Shown here: piece after piece, positions 43,460-55,651 of the stretch
Position numbering within the stretch: position 1 is the first letter of the stretch
Layout of the letters: every line of letters starts with the position of its first letter
NCBI GenBank assembly: GCA_024734495.1
Contig: JALMQS010000426.1
Span: 248,001-312,000 of the forward strand
Reading direction: 5' to 3'
DNA: 64,000 nucleotides
Source: Forficula auricularia
Lineage: Eukaryota; Arthropoda; Insecta; Dermaptera; Forficulidae
The notes under the pieces: generated by a model
Told to the model about the DNA's origin: nothing
The model's input: only the letters and a program-made list of their open reading frames with translations
Database searches by the model: none
Translations under genes and position numbers: made by a program

Positions 43460-43825
43460 TTTTGTATATTGAGAGTTCTTAGAAATGGATTATTCCAAAA
43501 ATTCTCGAATCATCTTTATTTATTCCTTTTTTTGTATTATTAATAGTTCCTCAGCGAGAACAATTTTTATTCGACTAAAACTCGTCTTCACTGGTCTTTG
43601 AAATGCTTGAACTGGAAGATATACCGGGCAGGGACTTCAAACCTTCTATCGCCACCCTTTTCAGAAAAATCATTTATTTTAATTACCCCTTGAAACTATG
43701 CAACAATTTTATTTCATTTCGTGAACCAATATACTTTTCAAAACAAAAAATGTTTTTATAGAAATATTTGAAATAACGGATAATAATTTGAAAATTTAAA
43801 GAAAGATCCTCCTGGATTTATGAAA
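43460..43825 (+). repeat. Dispersed repeat C, copy 1
   Basis: TTAATAGTTCCTCAGCGAGA, CTTCACTGGTCTTTGAAATG and CAACAATTTTATTTCATTTC recur at 58527-58815. A short piece also occurs inside the Tc1 element at 59340-59400. Confidence 0.65.
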
Positions 43826-43895
43826 ATACTCTAAATGTTTGAAAATTTTGGGATGCGCCCCATTCACAGTATCCATGGACTGCACGCAACTGATA

Positions 43896-43904
<9 letters not shown>

Positions 43905-43932
<28 letters not shown>
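43905..43932. repeat. (TA)n microsatellite
   Basis: About 14 TA repeats. Confidence 0.9.
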
Positions 43933-43933
<1 letters not shown>

Positions 43934-43964
43934 TATATCAAATATAAATAGGTATATATATAAT

Positions 43965-44200
43965 TTATTTGTTTGAGACTATAGTTTCAAAGGTTTGACC
44001 TTTATCATCAGTCTTTTTAATTAGAAATATTTTATCTGTTATTTCTCATGGAGTCAATTGCCGATTGGATATTGAAAATTCGTTTTGTTGTCATAGCAAG
44101 CTAGCTAAATAAACGATTAACGTTTTATGATTTAACTAATTGTTTATGTGGCTAGCTTGTTATGTTAACACAACGAATTTTCAATATCCCTTTGGTAAAT
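43965..44200 (-). mobile_element. Hammerhead foldback element, ACTATAGTCTC family
   Basis: The hammerhead is at 43977-44011. Inverted arms are at 44059-44120 and 44137-44192 (GGATATTGAAAATTCGTTTT with AAGCTAGCTAAATAAACGAT and complements). Confidence 0.7.
43977..44011 (-). ncRNA. Hammerhead ribozyme-like motif
   Basis: Minus strand: CTGATGA, extra T, stem II AAAGGT/ACCTTT, GAAA, C-TATA-GTC. GA/TC pair starts stem I; the outer stem I is weak. Confidence 0.6.
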
Positions 44201-44616
44201 GTGTTTGTAGGCTTTAACCCTTCAACACTTTTTGCTTATTTTTTTCATCAATATTGTTCAAGTCATTTTTTAGATTAAAAAAAAATCTAATTTTTCCTTT
44301 CACGATTCCAATATTTCTCCATACCACTTAAGAAAAAGTTAAAAATTAATCAAATTTCATATTTTTCAAGAGGAGGAAACCCTCGCCTCCTTTCCTTCTG
44401 GATACTTCAAATATAAGAAAGCGTGTGTTATTCAATTTAAAAAACGTATTATTTGTTTTAAAATAATTCATTTTGAGATTTTCTCGATGCTGTCTACAGG
44501 TGATACTGTCTATAGAGATCGATTGGTACTAATCAAATCAAATTCTTTTGAAATCTATGATTAAATATCTAAAGATTTAATCGAAATTTCTCCAGAGTCG
44601 TATATTTAAAATAGTG

Positions 44617-45510
44617 AAGTTAATTTTCTCATTAATATATCAAAGAATAATTAACATATTAATGAGAATTGTTTTTGATCGCGCTTTTTAAACAAGATAT
44701 ATATCGCAGACTGTTGCTGTCATTTGAAGTTAGAGTCTGCTGAGTCTTAAGTCTGGACCAAGAGAGAATGAATAAGATGTGATTCATCTTGGCTGTAATC
44801 CAGCATCATTTAGCGATTACCGCATGACACTTTATTATATCAAACACTGATATGGATCACCAAATGAATTTGAAATTGAATGTTAATATTATTCTTCTGA
44901 AACTAGAGAGCGCTCGATCTGTTATCACATGCAAGCTAGGTGTTTGCCATAATTAATCAGTGAGTCTACATGTTGATTTGATCTTGAATCGAATGCAGAT
45001 GATTTTGTCAAATATAAAGTGAAAATAATATCCGAATTTAAATATTTCTAACTTGAAATAGTGAACTTAATTTGTTCATTAAAATCGGATATTATTTTCA
45101 CTTAATATTTGACAAAAATCATCTGCATTCGATTCGCGATCGAATCAAATACAGGCAACTTATGATTAATTAATGGCAAACACCTAACACACGTGTTAAT
45201 AGATCAAGCGCTCTGGACTGGGAGATTGAATATATAACATCTCAGATTTCAAATTCATTTGGTGATCCATATCAGTGTTTGATATAAAAAGTGTCATGCG
45301 GGCCAATCGCTAAATGATGCTGGATTACAGCCAAATGAATCACATCTTATTCATTCTCTCTTGGTCCAGACTTAAGACTCAGCAGACTCCAATAGCTTCA
45401 ACCAGCAGTAGTCTCGCGATATATATCTTGTTTAAAAAGCGCGATCAAAAACAATTCTCGTTAATATATTGATTATTCTTTGATATATTATTGAGAAGAT
45501 TAACTTCACT
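44617..45510. repeat. Long inverted repeat with nested second hairpin
   Basis: Arms about 44617-44965 and 45164-45510. The 200-bp centre holds another inverted repeat (ATTTTGTCAAATATAAAGTG with TCATCTGCATTCGATTC). Related to the hairpin 38892-39535 and to the fragment 52195-52350. Confidence 0.8.
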
Positions 45511-46590
45511 ATTTGAAGTTAGAAATGGATATATTCGGATATTATTTTCATTTAATATTTGACGGAAATCATCTGCATTCAATTCGCGATCGAATCAAAT
45601 ACAGGAAACTCGATTCGTATATTTAATATAAATTCGACTTATTCTCTCTCTTGTCTTAATTAGTTGTTTAAATTTATGTACTACATTTATTGGTGTGAAT
45701 ATCGTTAGTACTTTGGAGTCATTTGTGAAAATAATATATAAATGCTCTGGAGTCATAAATATTTGAGTTTTAATTAATGAATATTCCTTATTATTCTATG
45801 ATCATAATATAAGGAATCGAAATATTCAGTACTTCATATACGAATCTTCTTTTAATTAAATTTCCTTTATGAATAGATAATTTCAAGGGTTGTAGAGCGT
45901 GTCATATAATGTCATTTTCATTTTGGAACTTTAATTTATTTTCAAATGCATAGGACAAGATAATTTGGTAAAGTAACAAGTATAATTAATTTTAAATTAT
46001 TTAATTAAACGAGAGCATTATTCAATCATAGATTAAATATTGATTACTACTATCTAAGATTCTTTAAAAATTGAAACTTAGTATATAATTCTTACCTCTC
46101 GAGTAAATTTGAAATTCTTTTCACGCGCAGAATACACTTCACATCCGATTAACCCTTTTTTCGGATGTGACTGGCATCTATTGTGACTTAGTTCAATAAT
46201 TTAAACGCGAATCAAGCAGAAATAATTGATTAGAGATATATGTGCAAGCCTCTTAGTTACTTGGGAATCCGTATATTCAATTTTAAAATTTTACATTAAT
46301 ACTTTATCGTAAATATGAACATTTAATTGTATCAGGAATTTTGTCTTTCTGTTTAATATAAATATTTCAATTTTCTAATAAAGGCAAATTTAACATTTAA
46401 TTTCGAAACTATTTAATTGAATTTATCGAGTTTAATCTAATTGTTTTTATATTAAAATGAGTGTAGAAAATTTTTAATTAAAAAATGATTATGCACGCAT
46501 TGGGGAGATTAAACTGAATAAATTTAATTAAATAATTTAGAAATTAAGTTCTATTTATTTGAGATTATATTTGCATCAACACTTTCTGAA
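45511..46590. other. AT-rich region, nothing recognised
   Basis: No supported gene or repeat end. Confidence 0.4.
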
Positions 46591-46599
46591 ATATAATAT

Positions 46600-46690
46600 A
46601 ACGAGCTTCGAGGGCGTGCCTTCGGCACGCCTCGAGAACGTCGGCCCGTCGGAGCTGGTGCCCTAGCGGGCGGCGTCTCGGTCCAAATTT
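46600..46690 (+). repeat. GC-rich hairpin segment
   Basis: GAGGGCGTGCCTTCGGCACG then CCTCGAG forms a tight hairpin; GTCGGCCCGTCGG and CCCTAGCGGGCGGCG follow. Base composition is opposite to the surroundings. It may be the 3' terminal part of a Helitron or a similar element, but no CTAGT end is visible. Confidence 0.35.
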
Positions 46691-47505
46691 TTTATTCCTC
46701 TCTAAACACTACACTCCAAATGTATACCTGTAAACTCCCGAAAATACATAGTCTCTTAAAAGTTTCGCCTCATTTTCGTCCTGACACAGCTACAGAAATG
46801 AGGCTCTAGATATGAATCTGGAAGTATTTTTTTTTTCTATAATCTACAGCATTGTGATATTTTTTGTGTGGAAATAGATTTATTTAAATAAGTGGGATCG
46901 TGTGAGGAGGAGAATTATATTATATCATTTTTTTAAAATTCGATAATGGATATAAGGCTCCAAATATTTAAAAGAGATCAGGTGTTGTTTGTATGACAGG
47001 CTGCTCCCTCCAGTATTGCCATGATAAACTCGGGCATGCGTGTCTTAAGTCGTTCAATTTTGTAAAAATCCAAAAATAAGAATAACAAAATTTAGATTTT
47101 TAAAAAATTATAAAAAAGTGGCAAATTATTAAAAAATAAACAAATAATATATAAAATATAAATCAAATAAGATGTGATTAATTTATTTTTCTGTGCGCAA
47201 AGAAAAGCGAATTGAATATTTAATTTTTGAGTGGTGAGGGGGGGAGGAATAATTATCAATATATTTAATGTTTCTTAATTTAAAATCAATTGGAGTCTTT
47301 CATTTCAAATTACAATTACAATTATATTTCAAATTTGCCGCAAATATACCGACGGCATCAGCGCTCCCTGTCGGCAGCATTCTCTGAGCGTTGTTACAAA
47401 TTAATCTAGGCTCTTATATATAGTATTATAAAAAATTTATTATTTAAGATTAGAGATTTGAAGGACTTGTTTTCATTTTTAGTCTAAAATAAATATTTCT
47501 CATCT
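46691..47505. other. AT-rich region, nothing recognised
   Basis: No gene, terminal repeat or RNA motif supported. Confidence 0.35.
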
Positions 47506-47875
47506 ATTTAAAAAGTAGTTGTTTCACCATTTGGGTTTTCTTGGAATTTTTTTGAAATTTAGAGAGATTATTATTTAAATACTTCTGTATCGATTGGTAG
47601 GAAAAACGAAGTTTATGAACAATATAGTTCCGGAGATATTAAATTCCAAAAATAGAATTTTATAGACTCTTATACATTTCACTATAGGGGATATTGGAAA
47701 GTTTTACATATTTAATTGTAATTAAGAAACTCTTCTTACCATAGTTATAAAAAACTAAACCAACATTAAACAATAACTACTCCTACATTTTTTAAGAAAA
47801 TTTTAATTAATAGTTACAACACAGTTTCTGAGATAATAATGAATAAATAATGAAAAATCTATAATGGAAAATATC
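47506..47875 (-). mobile_element. TTAA-family element, truncated inverted fragment E5
   Basis: GTAGTTGTTTCACC at 47515 and the following 350 bp are the reverse complement of the right half of E1/E2 (for example TCTCAGAAACTGTGTTGTAA). The other terminus is missing. Confidence 0.65.
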
Positions 47876-48956
47876 TGACAAAAATTACCTGCATTTGATT
47901 CGCAAGTGAATAAAATTTAGGAATCTCATGATTAGAAGGATTTGAGTTGGACTCCTGGACGGATCTTCAAGTTTATTCCCTTCTTTTTTGACAATCATTC
48001 AGAAAGAAACAGAAAGAGGGATAGAATTGCAAATCGATGCTATTTTCACAGATTGAAAACATTTATATATTTATAAATCCTTTTGAAGTTTTTATTTACA
48101 AGAAATATTTGACCTTTTCCGCTGTTATATTAAATTAAAAAAAAAAAAAAAACTAATGAATTTCATATTTCACATGTACCCGTGATTCTCCGTTTCCATC
48201 ACATATGAATACTAATTAGAAATTAAATCATCAAAACCAAATCACTATAAATAAAATATATATATATATATATATGCCAATTCTTTTTCACTTCTCTGCG
48301 CGGAAATGCTATTTCGATTAGAATTGTTATCGGCTCTTTTACATCCACCTCTATAAAAAGATACTAAAATAGTAATGGATAGTAAAGTAGATCTCTTATA
48401 ATCGGATTGATTACCATGACCCCGGAGTTGAAAGTTGAAAATAAAATAGCAAAAAACGCTAACGTGAATTCAGATTTTTTTACTTATATTAAATATCTAT
48501 TTGTGGGAATATGACTCTCATTCTTTCTTCACGTAAGCAGGGGGTGTGTCCACAGGAGGGGGAGGCTTAAAACACAAAGTACCTCATTCAAATTTCTGGG
48601 GGGGGGGGTTGATAATGGTTGCATTTTATTATTATATTATAAAAATAAAAGCGGTCAAATCTTATAACTTCAACAAAAGCTAATAAAAAGCTCCTGATGT
48701 AAGTGAATCATTTCAACCATTTTAATAAATGGTAAATTTAGTTATAAGTATATTTGGGATTTTTGTTATTTAAGGTAGTTGTTTCGCGACACTAGCAAAA
48801 GGTTAATGCTAGAGTATATCGAACAGACAATAAGGATAAAGGATTCATATTTCATAAGCTCAAAACTTTTTGTTGTTTATGTACCACTACTAGCCAATCC
48901 CATGCTCGTTTGATAAATCTGGCCACACTGTCTGAGCTTGTATCTACCCTTATTAA

Positions 48957-48966
48957 ACGAACAAAA

Positions 48967-49053
<87 letters not shown>

Positions 49054-49795
49054 ATCTTGGTTCTATTTTGAAAACGACTCTACGGATTTTGATGAAATTC
49101 ACGGGTTAGGGGTTATTTAGGGTGACAATTCGATCTGTCACGGTCTCATCTTCGATAAAATTGTTTTTGATGGGTTTTTTCGTAATCAAATTAATTATTC
49201 TCAGGTAGACAAATCCCTATTCTTAGGGTTTTATAAAAGGTTACTCTTTTTCTTTTGTACCCAGCAGACAAATGGGTCGGGTTAATCCTTTATTCTCAAA
49301 GGCCTTGAAGAAGTATTGTGATTGTCGATTTTAACATATTTTGTTCTCCCTAAACGTTAGAAATATTAATAACGTTTTATAATTGTTTTTATAAAGAACT
49401 TTATTTATTTAATAGAATAAAAAATAATCAAAAATTTATTTAAAAATATATTTCGCATAAGCAGGTCTCAATTTTTTGAAAAAACAACACATTTTGATAG
49501 GTTTTATTTATTAACAATTGGATGAATAAAAATGAATCATATGGTTGAATCAAAACGGCGCAGTGGTGGGGAATCCGGGGGTAGGGCGAGGTTTCGGGGG
49601 TGGGGTCGAGCGGAGTGGAGGGGGTTGGGGTACATTGGGTGAATATTATATATTTTTGTATTTTTTTAATTTGAAAACGTCTCTCAAATAAAAGTCGACC
49701 TTTTTATCAGAATTTTAAATTGAAAATAATATTAAAATAAAGCTTTTAACTGAAGGAAGAAGTTACGAGCATCGCTCGGTGCCTCCAGGTACTAT
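48957..49795 (+). mobile_element. Helitron-like insertion
   Basis: The 3' end GAGCATCGCTCGGTGCCTCC then AGGTACTAT matches the terminus at 33878 (minus strand) with CTAG decayed to CTAT. The 5' boundary is at the TA repeat. E1 lacks this block, giving an empty site. Confidence 0.5.
48972..49049. repeat. (TA)n microsatellite
   Basis: About 39 TA repeats, at the left edge of a Helitron-like insertion. Confidence 0.95.
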
Positions 49796-50284
49796 ATTTT
49801 ATCATAGAAATGTCAGATAAAGTACATTATAAAGGTAGATTTATAAAACAAAAAGTTCTTAATAAGCGATTGAAAGCTGTTGCGACAATGGCTGAAGCGA
49901 AAAAACGTCAAAAAAAGTACTAAAGTTAATCCACTTTTTAGGTTAAATAAATGCTTTGTTGCCAGGTTGTTTTTAGTGTAAATTTTTCATTATACATTTT
50001 TCATTATTTATTCATTATTATCTCAGAAACTGTGTTGTAACTATGAATTAAAATTTTCTTAAAAAATGTATTAGTTATTGTTTAATGTTTGTTTAGTTTT
50101 TTATAACAATAGTAAGAAGAGTTTCTTAATTATAATTAAATATGTATGTAAACTTTCCGATATCCCATATAGTGCAATGTATAAGAGTCTGAAAAACTCT
50201 ATCTTTGGAATTTAATATCTCCGAACTATATTGTTCATAAATTTGGTTTTGCCACCAATCGATGCAGAAGTATTTAAATAATAA

Positions 50285-51110
50285 CACTGCCCAACAATGA
50301 AAATGCTTCGGGCTCAAAAATAGCTGATTCTTATGTATTTCCACCTGCTGAATTCAAAAATCACCATAAAGATTACGGATTAGCTCTTGTTTTGGAGATA
50401 TAATCGATCAAAACGGTGAAAAAGACCATTTTGACCTATTTTCGAGTTCCGTTAGATATTAAACAACAATATTTGAGATCACAATATTTTGTTGAACTAA
50501 TAGAAAACAGCTTCCTCTTGGATTTACAAATTACCACTTGTTTGTAGCTCAATTAGAACTCGAGTTATAACTAAAAAACTAAAACTACGTGATTATAAAG
50601 GATAATAAACATTAATAAAGTAAAGGGAGTGTAGTTTCAGAGTGAATGAAATAAAACTCAAAGAGGTGTATACAATCTCAATATATTTCGGATTATTAGT
50701 CCATCATCAGGAGTTTACAGGTTAAAAACTAATCTGTAAATTCCTGATGGACTAATAACACTGGGCAACAAAAAAGAGGCAAGCTAAAAAACGACGATCT
50801 GATGAAGGCACCACATAAATCTCTTCAGACACGACCATCTGTGAAGTATTATTCCAGCAATGTAGAACTCTTAGAATGTAACTACAATTTGTAAAAAAAT
50901 AAAATGCACTTTCAATGTTGTTAGCATATGTAATTAAAATGTATCTTTTTCTCTTGATCCGCCACCTACTGTATTTCACAGAAACTAGAGCTAAGAAAAA
51001 ATTTTCATTGTCATATTCGTTTTTCTCAACCCAAAATTGGTAGGAATTGACTCATCAAGTGCTCGAAGCATTTAAAAATTATTTTTTTGTTGCCCAGTGT
51101 AATCTGTCTA
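50285..51110. mobile_element. CACTG-ended composite insertion with TAA duplication
   Basis: Starts CACTGCCCAACAATGAAAAT and ends TTTTTTTGTTGCCCAGTG, flanked by TAA. In E1 the site reads AATAATCTGTC uninterrupted. CACTG ends and a 3-bp duplication fit the CACTA/EnSpm group, or a Harbinger-like element. A hammerhead foldback (50600-50755) and a second CACTGGGCAACAAAAA end (50760) lie inside. Confidence 0.6.
50680..50710 (-). ncRNA. Hammerhead ribozyme-like motif
   Basis: Minus strand: CTGATGA, extra T, GGA/TCC stem II, GAAA, TATATT with cleavage expected after T. Stem I has CTC/GAG at the core and TGTA/TACA outside. Adjacent plus-strand text (50737-50757) is a truncated inverted partner. Confidence 0.65.
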
Positions 51111-51388
51111 AATTTCAAAAAAATCGTAAGAAAACCCATATGGTGAAACAACTACCTTAATCTATTTCATTTTAAAAAACAAACAAATTTTTTAAGGGAA
51201 AATCAAAGAAGATATCTTCTGCTTGGTCCAAAATTGTATTAGTTAAGTTTTTTTATATTTCATGAGGATCGGGTAGCATTTTGGTGCTTGGATTTCATTT
51301 ATGAAAGCGAATAGCTGTTCTCTCTATAAACACAGAGTTATTTAATAACATCATAAGATTAAGGAGAGTACAGGTTCTTTAATTTTAT

Positions 51389-52110
51389 TTTTAACCGACT
51401 TCAAAAAAAGGCAGGAGGTTCTCTATTCGACTGAATTTTTTTTTTGTGCCTATGTTACCTCATATCTCCGCCAATTGTGAACCGATTTTGAAAAAAATTT
51501 TGCATTGGGTCCAGTCTACCTTCCGATTGGTCCCATTTTTTTTCATAGGTATTAGACCTTTTTTGTTAGGTTTGTTTAGGACTAACTTCTTTGTTTATGA
51601 ACCGATTTCGATGATTCTTTTTTTATTGGAAAGGGGGTATCTTAGGGATGGTGCCATATTAATTTGCTCAAGTTCGGATGATAGGATCACTATTAATAAC
51701 ATCACTAAAAAGAGAAAAATAAAAATAATTTTTAAGAAAAAAATAAAACCGACTTCAAAAAAATTAAATACAACAAATAAAATACACTAAAAGGTATAAA
51801 ATAATTATTGTCTTATTTAATTACAACTAAACCACGAAATATTAACATGAAATTACTTTTTGAAGTTGGTGCCAAACATATACCTTTTATGAATCGCACT
51901 CGACGGATCTTACTTAGTACGTTTGGTGGGTACGCTCGCTTACAGGTATAGTTTGTTTGGCACCGACTTAAAAAAGTAATTTTATGTTAATATTTCGTCG
52001 TTTAGTTGTAACTAAATAAGATAATAATTATTTTATACCTTTTAGTGTATTTTGTTTGTTGCATTTAATTTTTTTGAAGTAGGTTTTATTTTTTTCTTAA
52101 AAATTATTTT
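51389..52110. mobile_element. CCGACTTCAAAAA element, copy 2
   Basis: Same structure as 36870-37605: AACCGACTTCAAAAAAAGG start, inner foldback (AAAATACACTAAAAGGTATA at 51779 and complement near 52050), end TTTTTTGAAGTAGGTTTT. The 114-codon ORF here is not conserved in copy 1 and is treated as chance. Confidence 0.7.
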
Positions 52111-52194
52111 TATAGAAAATCAATAGCTTTGCTGCTCTCGGTAAAAATTTAAAATCATAAGTTTCCTGTATTTGATTCGAACGAGAATTGAATG

Positions 52195-52350
52195 TAGGTG
52201 ATTTTTGTCAAATATTAAGTGAAAATAATATCCGAATTTATATATTTCTAACTTGAAATAATGAAGTTAAATAAATTTATAATTTTCTCATTAATATATC
52301 AAAGAATAATTAACATATTAACGAGAATTGTTTTTGATCGCGCTTTTTAA
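52195..52350 (+). repeat. Fragment of the long-hairpin family
   Basis: Matches 44990-45060 and 44617-44700 (AAAATAATATCCGAATTTA, ATATATCAAAGAATAATTAA). Confidence 0.6.
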
Positions 52351-52554
52351 ATTTAAAACATATTTTATTAAAAACAAATAATTTATTAAAAACTTGTTAT
52401 AATTTTTTTATTGGATATTTTATTTTAATAATGTTAGTTTGTTTTATTAAATGGATTAAATAAGTGTAAATATTCTAGGTTTTCCATTTTAAAAAATTGT
52501 AAAAATGCTTCACATTTTAAAGTTTCGTCAGCCCTCTTTATTTAATCAACTTCA

Positions 52555-52740
52555 AATTATATGATTTTAAAAATCGGATTCCTGAATTTCAAAATGAGAA
52601 TAATTAAATTCATAATGGGAATAATCCCACTGGCCATCATAATAACTATTCCCAATTTGAAATTGATTATTCTCATATTCGAGTTAATTAATTCCATTTT
52701 GAAATCGATTATTTGCAATTTAAAGCTGAAAATGTATAGT
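52555..52740. repeat. AT-rich inverted-repeat cluster
   Basis: Repeated alternation of TGAATTTCAAAATGAGAATA and TTTGAAATTGATTATTCTCA makes overlapping short hairpins; the 62-codon ORF is an artefact of this. Confidence 0.5.
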
Positions 52741-53019
52741 TCTAAATAATATCCTTGGCAATGGACGCAACCTTAAGCTAGTTTAGATCTAAAGCTAAGT
52801 TGATCTCCAGTTTATTTAACCGGAGGTGGACAAACTAGCCCTGAGTCACCTCTTAAGGAAACATTTTGATAGATTAGATGTTAGAATGTACTTATCAATT
52901 TCAAATTTAATACGATAGTTACGTGTATTTTATTATTATATTATTCTTATGTAAAAAGTATTTTAAAACTGATGCCATTATAAGTTCTTGAATTATGAAA
53001 AAATAAAAATTTTAATATA

Positions 53020-53948
53020 CCGAGTGAGTTTTTTATCTTGGACAGTCTTGTAACTCAAAAACAGTGAATTATATAAAAAAAAGTTCAAATAAAAGTTTAT
53101 TTATATCAGGGGGGAAACTAAACTACGCTATTGTTTGTCGACCTAGAACAAGCTTTCAAGGGTATTTCGAGGTCAAGTTCTTTTTTATAAATAGAAACCT
53201 ATATGTTTCTGTACATATTCTTGTTCTAGAGAAAAAACTGAAAACTTTCATTAGAACTATTTTTTATACGACGTCGAATAAAAAATAATATTAAATCAAT
53301 TAGATCTCAAAAAACAAAAAATCCAAATAATTGTTTTTAACAATCATTATCAAATAATAATGATCAAATATTTAATTATTAAATAAATAATTTAATAATA
53401 ATTAATAATTTAATAATTTTGCCCTCAGGAGCTTCATTTTATCGTGTTGTAAATCTATTAAAAAAATAATAATAATAGGAAATGTAAAGGATACGAAAAA
53501 ACCTAAAAGGCCAAAATAACGAAATTGGAGCTGGAATTCATCCAGAAAACTTGCGAAACACTCATATACTCTGAAATGTCTCAGAACAGTGTAGCAAAAT
53601 TATTAAATTTTTAATTATTTAGTTAATAAATTTTTTTTATTTGATAATTCAGTTGAATGATTGTTAAAAATAATTATTAGGATTTTTTTGCGATCTAATT
53701 GATTTAATATTTTTTTATTATTTGAAAGTTGTTCAGTTTTTTTTCTGGATTAAGAATGTGTACAGAAACATATAGGTTTCTATTTAAAAAACAGAACTTT
53801 ACCTCGAAATACCCATGATAGCTTGTTCTGGGTCGACAAACAATGGCGTGGTTTGGTTTCCCCTCTGATATACAGTAAATAAACTTTTTTCATTTAATGC
53901 ACAGTTTTTGAGTTATAAGACTGTCTCAAGATAAAAAAACTCACCCGG
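53020..53948 (+). mobile_element. Long-TIR transposon, copy C
   Basis: Ends CCGAGTGAGTTTTTTATCTT and inverted CCGGGTGAGTTTTTTTATCT, flanked by TA. The interior has a decayed GAGCTTCATTTTATCGTGTT block equal to the SFYRVV part of copy B. Deletions shorten it. Confidence 0.75.
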
Positions 53949-54129
53949 TATATAGGGTATATTATTTTATTGTTCTTATTTCCTAAATCTGCATTTTTAT
54001 TGACAAGAAATAATGAACTAAACTTAATGGGGATTTAATATTTAAAAAAGACAAAAATAAGCATAAAAAAAATTTATAAATAAAATAACGAAATTTAATA
54101 TAATATTATATTTTATTAGAATAGAGTTA

Positions 54130-54450
54130 TAGAAATTTTCAACTCCGCCATGGCCGGTCCCAAGCCCGGATGAGAAAGGAGGAGGGTTAGAGTGGATATA
54201 ATCATGTTTTAGCCACTCTGTAAAAGTTATCACAGGAAAAATACATTTTCTTAGTAAAATATCCGCTCTGTTAGCATTAACAAAAAAGGGAGTATACGGG
54301 AATGGGGCAGATGGGCAAACTTAATGGGAACGTCGATTAGAACCAAAAGGGCATAAATAATCGGCATCGGTAGAAGGAGATTAAATTTGAAATTTCGTGG
54401 GATATCGAGAAGCAGCAGGCTCAAAACCACCTAATAAGTACACAACTGGA
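54130..54450. repeat. Retroposon fragments
   Basis: CCATGGCCGGTCCCAAGCCC with GGAGGAGGGTT resembles the 3' part of an insect LINE. AACGTCGATTAGAACC, AATCGGCATCGGTAGAAGGA and GATTAAA recur at 61917-62010, so the two are copies of one family. Confidence 0.45.
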
Positions 54451-54719
54451 GATTAGATATTTAAATTAAATAAATAGACACAAATTACTAACCAGTTTCA
54501 TAACAAACATTTTTATTTAAATACTAAATCGATCACTATACTGAAAGAAATAAAGTTTTTCAAAACTATACACTAACTAAGAGAATTTTTTTTAACACAT
54601 TAAAAAAAATCTAAAAAATTTCAAACTTATAAAATATAACCGGGACAACAATTTGTCTCTTTCTAATTAGAAAATAATATAAATATTATAAGAGTTCAAT
54701 GTTGCCAATAGAAATAGAT

Positions 54720-54955
54720 TGTAAATTTTCTAAAAAAAATCACAAAGGGTCTCATCTAGATCTGAGAAGGTATGGATTATTTTTACATAATATGTCAGAG
54801 GGGTTCACCTCTCAGGGTTGCTTATTTTGGCATTCGGGCTTGATTTTCTAGGGAGTAAAAACAACCCTTCTGACACATAATTAAAAATAATTCATTCCAT
54901 CTTGGATCTAATAAATGACACTCTTCTTGTGATTTTCTTAGAATATTAATATATG
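54720..54955. repeat. Foldback related to the tRNA-derived repeats at 22.5-23.3 kb
   Basis: Inverted arms with AATATGTCAGAGGGGTTCAC and ACCCTTCTGACACATAATTA, and AAAATCA..A...TC.TCTA..TC text as in the other family. The tRNA-like core is decayed. Confidence 0.55.
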
Positions 54956-55099
54956 TATTTCAGCAAGGATTTTATCTATAACTTTTCATCTCCAAATTTA
55001 AATTAATTAATTTCAATAAAAAATCTCGAAATAGAAATAATAATCAATGAAAATAATGAAAGACAGTCCATAAATTATTTAAATTTTTATTCAAATTCC

Positions 55100-55132
55100 G
55101 ACGTTTCGGATACTTTTTCTCTCCTTCTTCAT
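55100..55132 (-). ncRNA. Decayed hammerhead motif
   Basis: Minus strand: ATGAAGA (C3 lost), GGA/TCC, GAAACGTC. Stem I TTTAA/TTGAA still pairs. Predicted inactive. Confidence 0.5.
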
Positions 55133-55362
55133 GGTATTAAATAGTTATTGATGGGTGAGTATAGCTCGGATCCGATTTGTCTCTCTTTTCAGTGATAACA
55201 ACAATATTATAATACTTTTTCATCATTATATCATGAGTGTACTTAGTTAACTAACTAACTTATGATATAATGGTGAAAAGTATTATAATAGTGTTGTTAT
55301 CACTGAAAATAGAATGAAATGGGAGCCGAGTTATACTCATCCATCAATAACTATTCAATACC

Positions 55363-55395
55363 CTGAAGAAGGACAGAACAAATTTCCGAAACGTC
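55363..55395 (+). ncRNA. Hammerhead ribozyme-like motif with minimal stem III
   Basis: CTGAAGA, extra A, short stem II GGA/TCC, GAAA, C-GTC. Stem I CC/GG at the core and TTCAA/TTGAA outside. Confidence 0.65.
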
Positions 55396-55651
55396 GGAAT
55401 TTGAAATAAAAATTTAAATAATTCATGGACTGCCTTTCATTATAACCTACTTATTTCGCCTACCAGTCCGTTTTTCTAAGAAAATAAATAAAATTAAATG
55501 AAAATAATCAATTTCAAAATAGATTTAATCAATTTTAAAATGAAAATTTCACATTCAGCTCAATATCTACGGCCATTTGATGACCCTCCTTAGACCGATT
55601 TGATTTAGGTCTGATTTTCTTAATTTTTGAATCCACTGTTCTGAAGCTTAA

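Larger units (their letters stand above)
48774..51156. mobile_element. TTAA-family element E2 with nested insertions
   Basis: Ends GGTAGTTGTTTCGCGACA and inverted GGTAGTTGTTTCACC, with TTAA at both edges (48770-48773, 51157-51160). Compared with E1 it has two insertions: a Helitron-like segment (about 48957-49795) and a CACTG-ended segment (50285-51110). Confidence 0.75.
55050..55475 (+). mobile_element. Hammerhead foldback element, GTCGG family
   Basis: Outer arms 55060-55145 and 55330-55440, inner arms around TAACAACAATATTATAATAC and complement. Both arms carry a hammerhead core; the right end has CCAGTCCG like its relatives. Confidence 0.75.

Noticed and set aside
48938..49120. 60-codon ORF rich in Tyr/Ile
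   Set aside because: Driven by the (TA)n repeat at 48972-49049.
51446..51790. 114-codon ORF as a membrane protein
   Set aside because: Lies in the CCGACTTC element; the equivalent region at 36930-37257 does not keep the frame, so it is chance.
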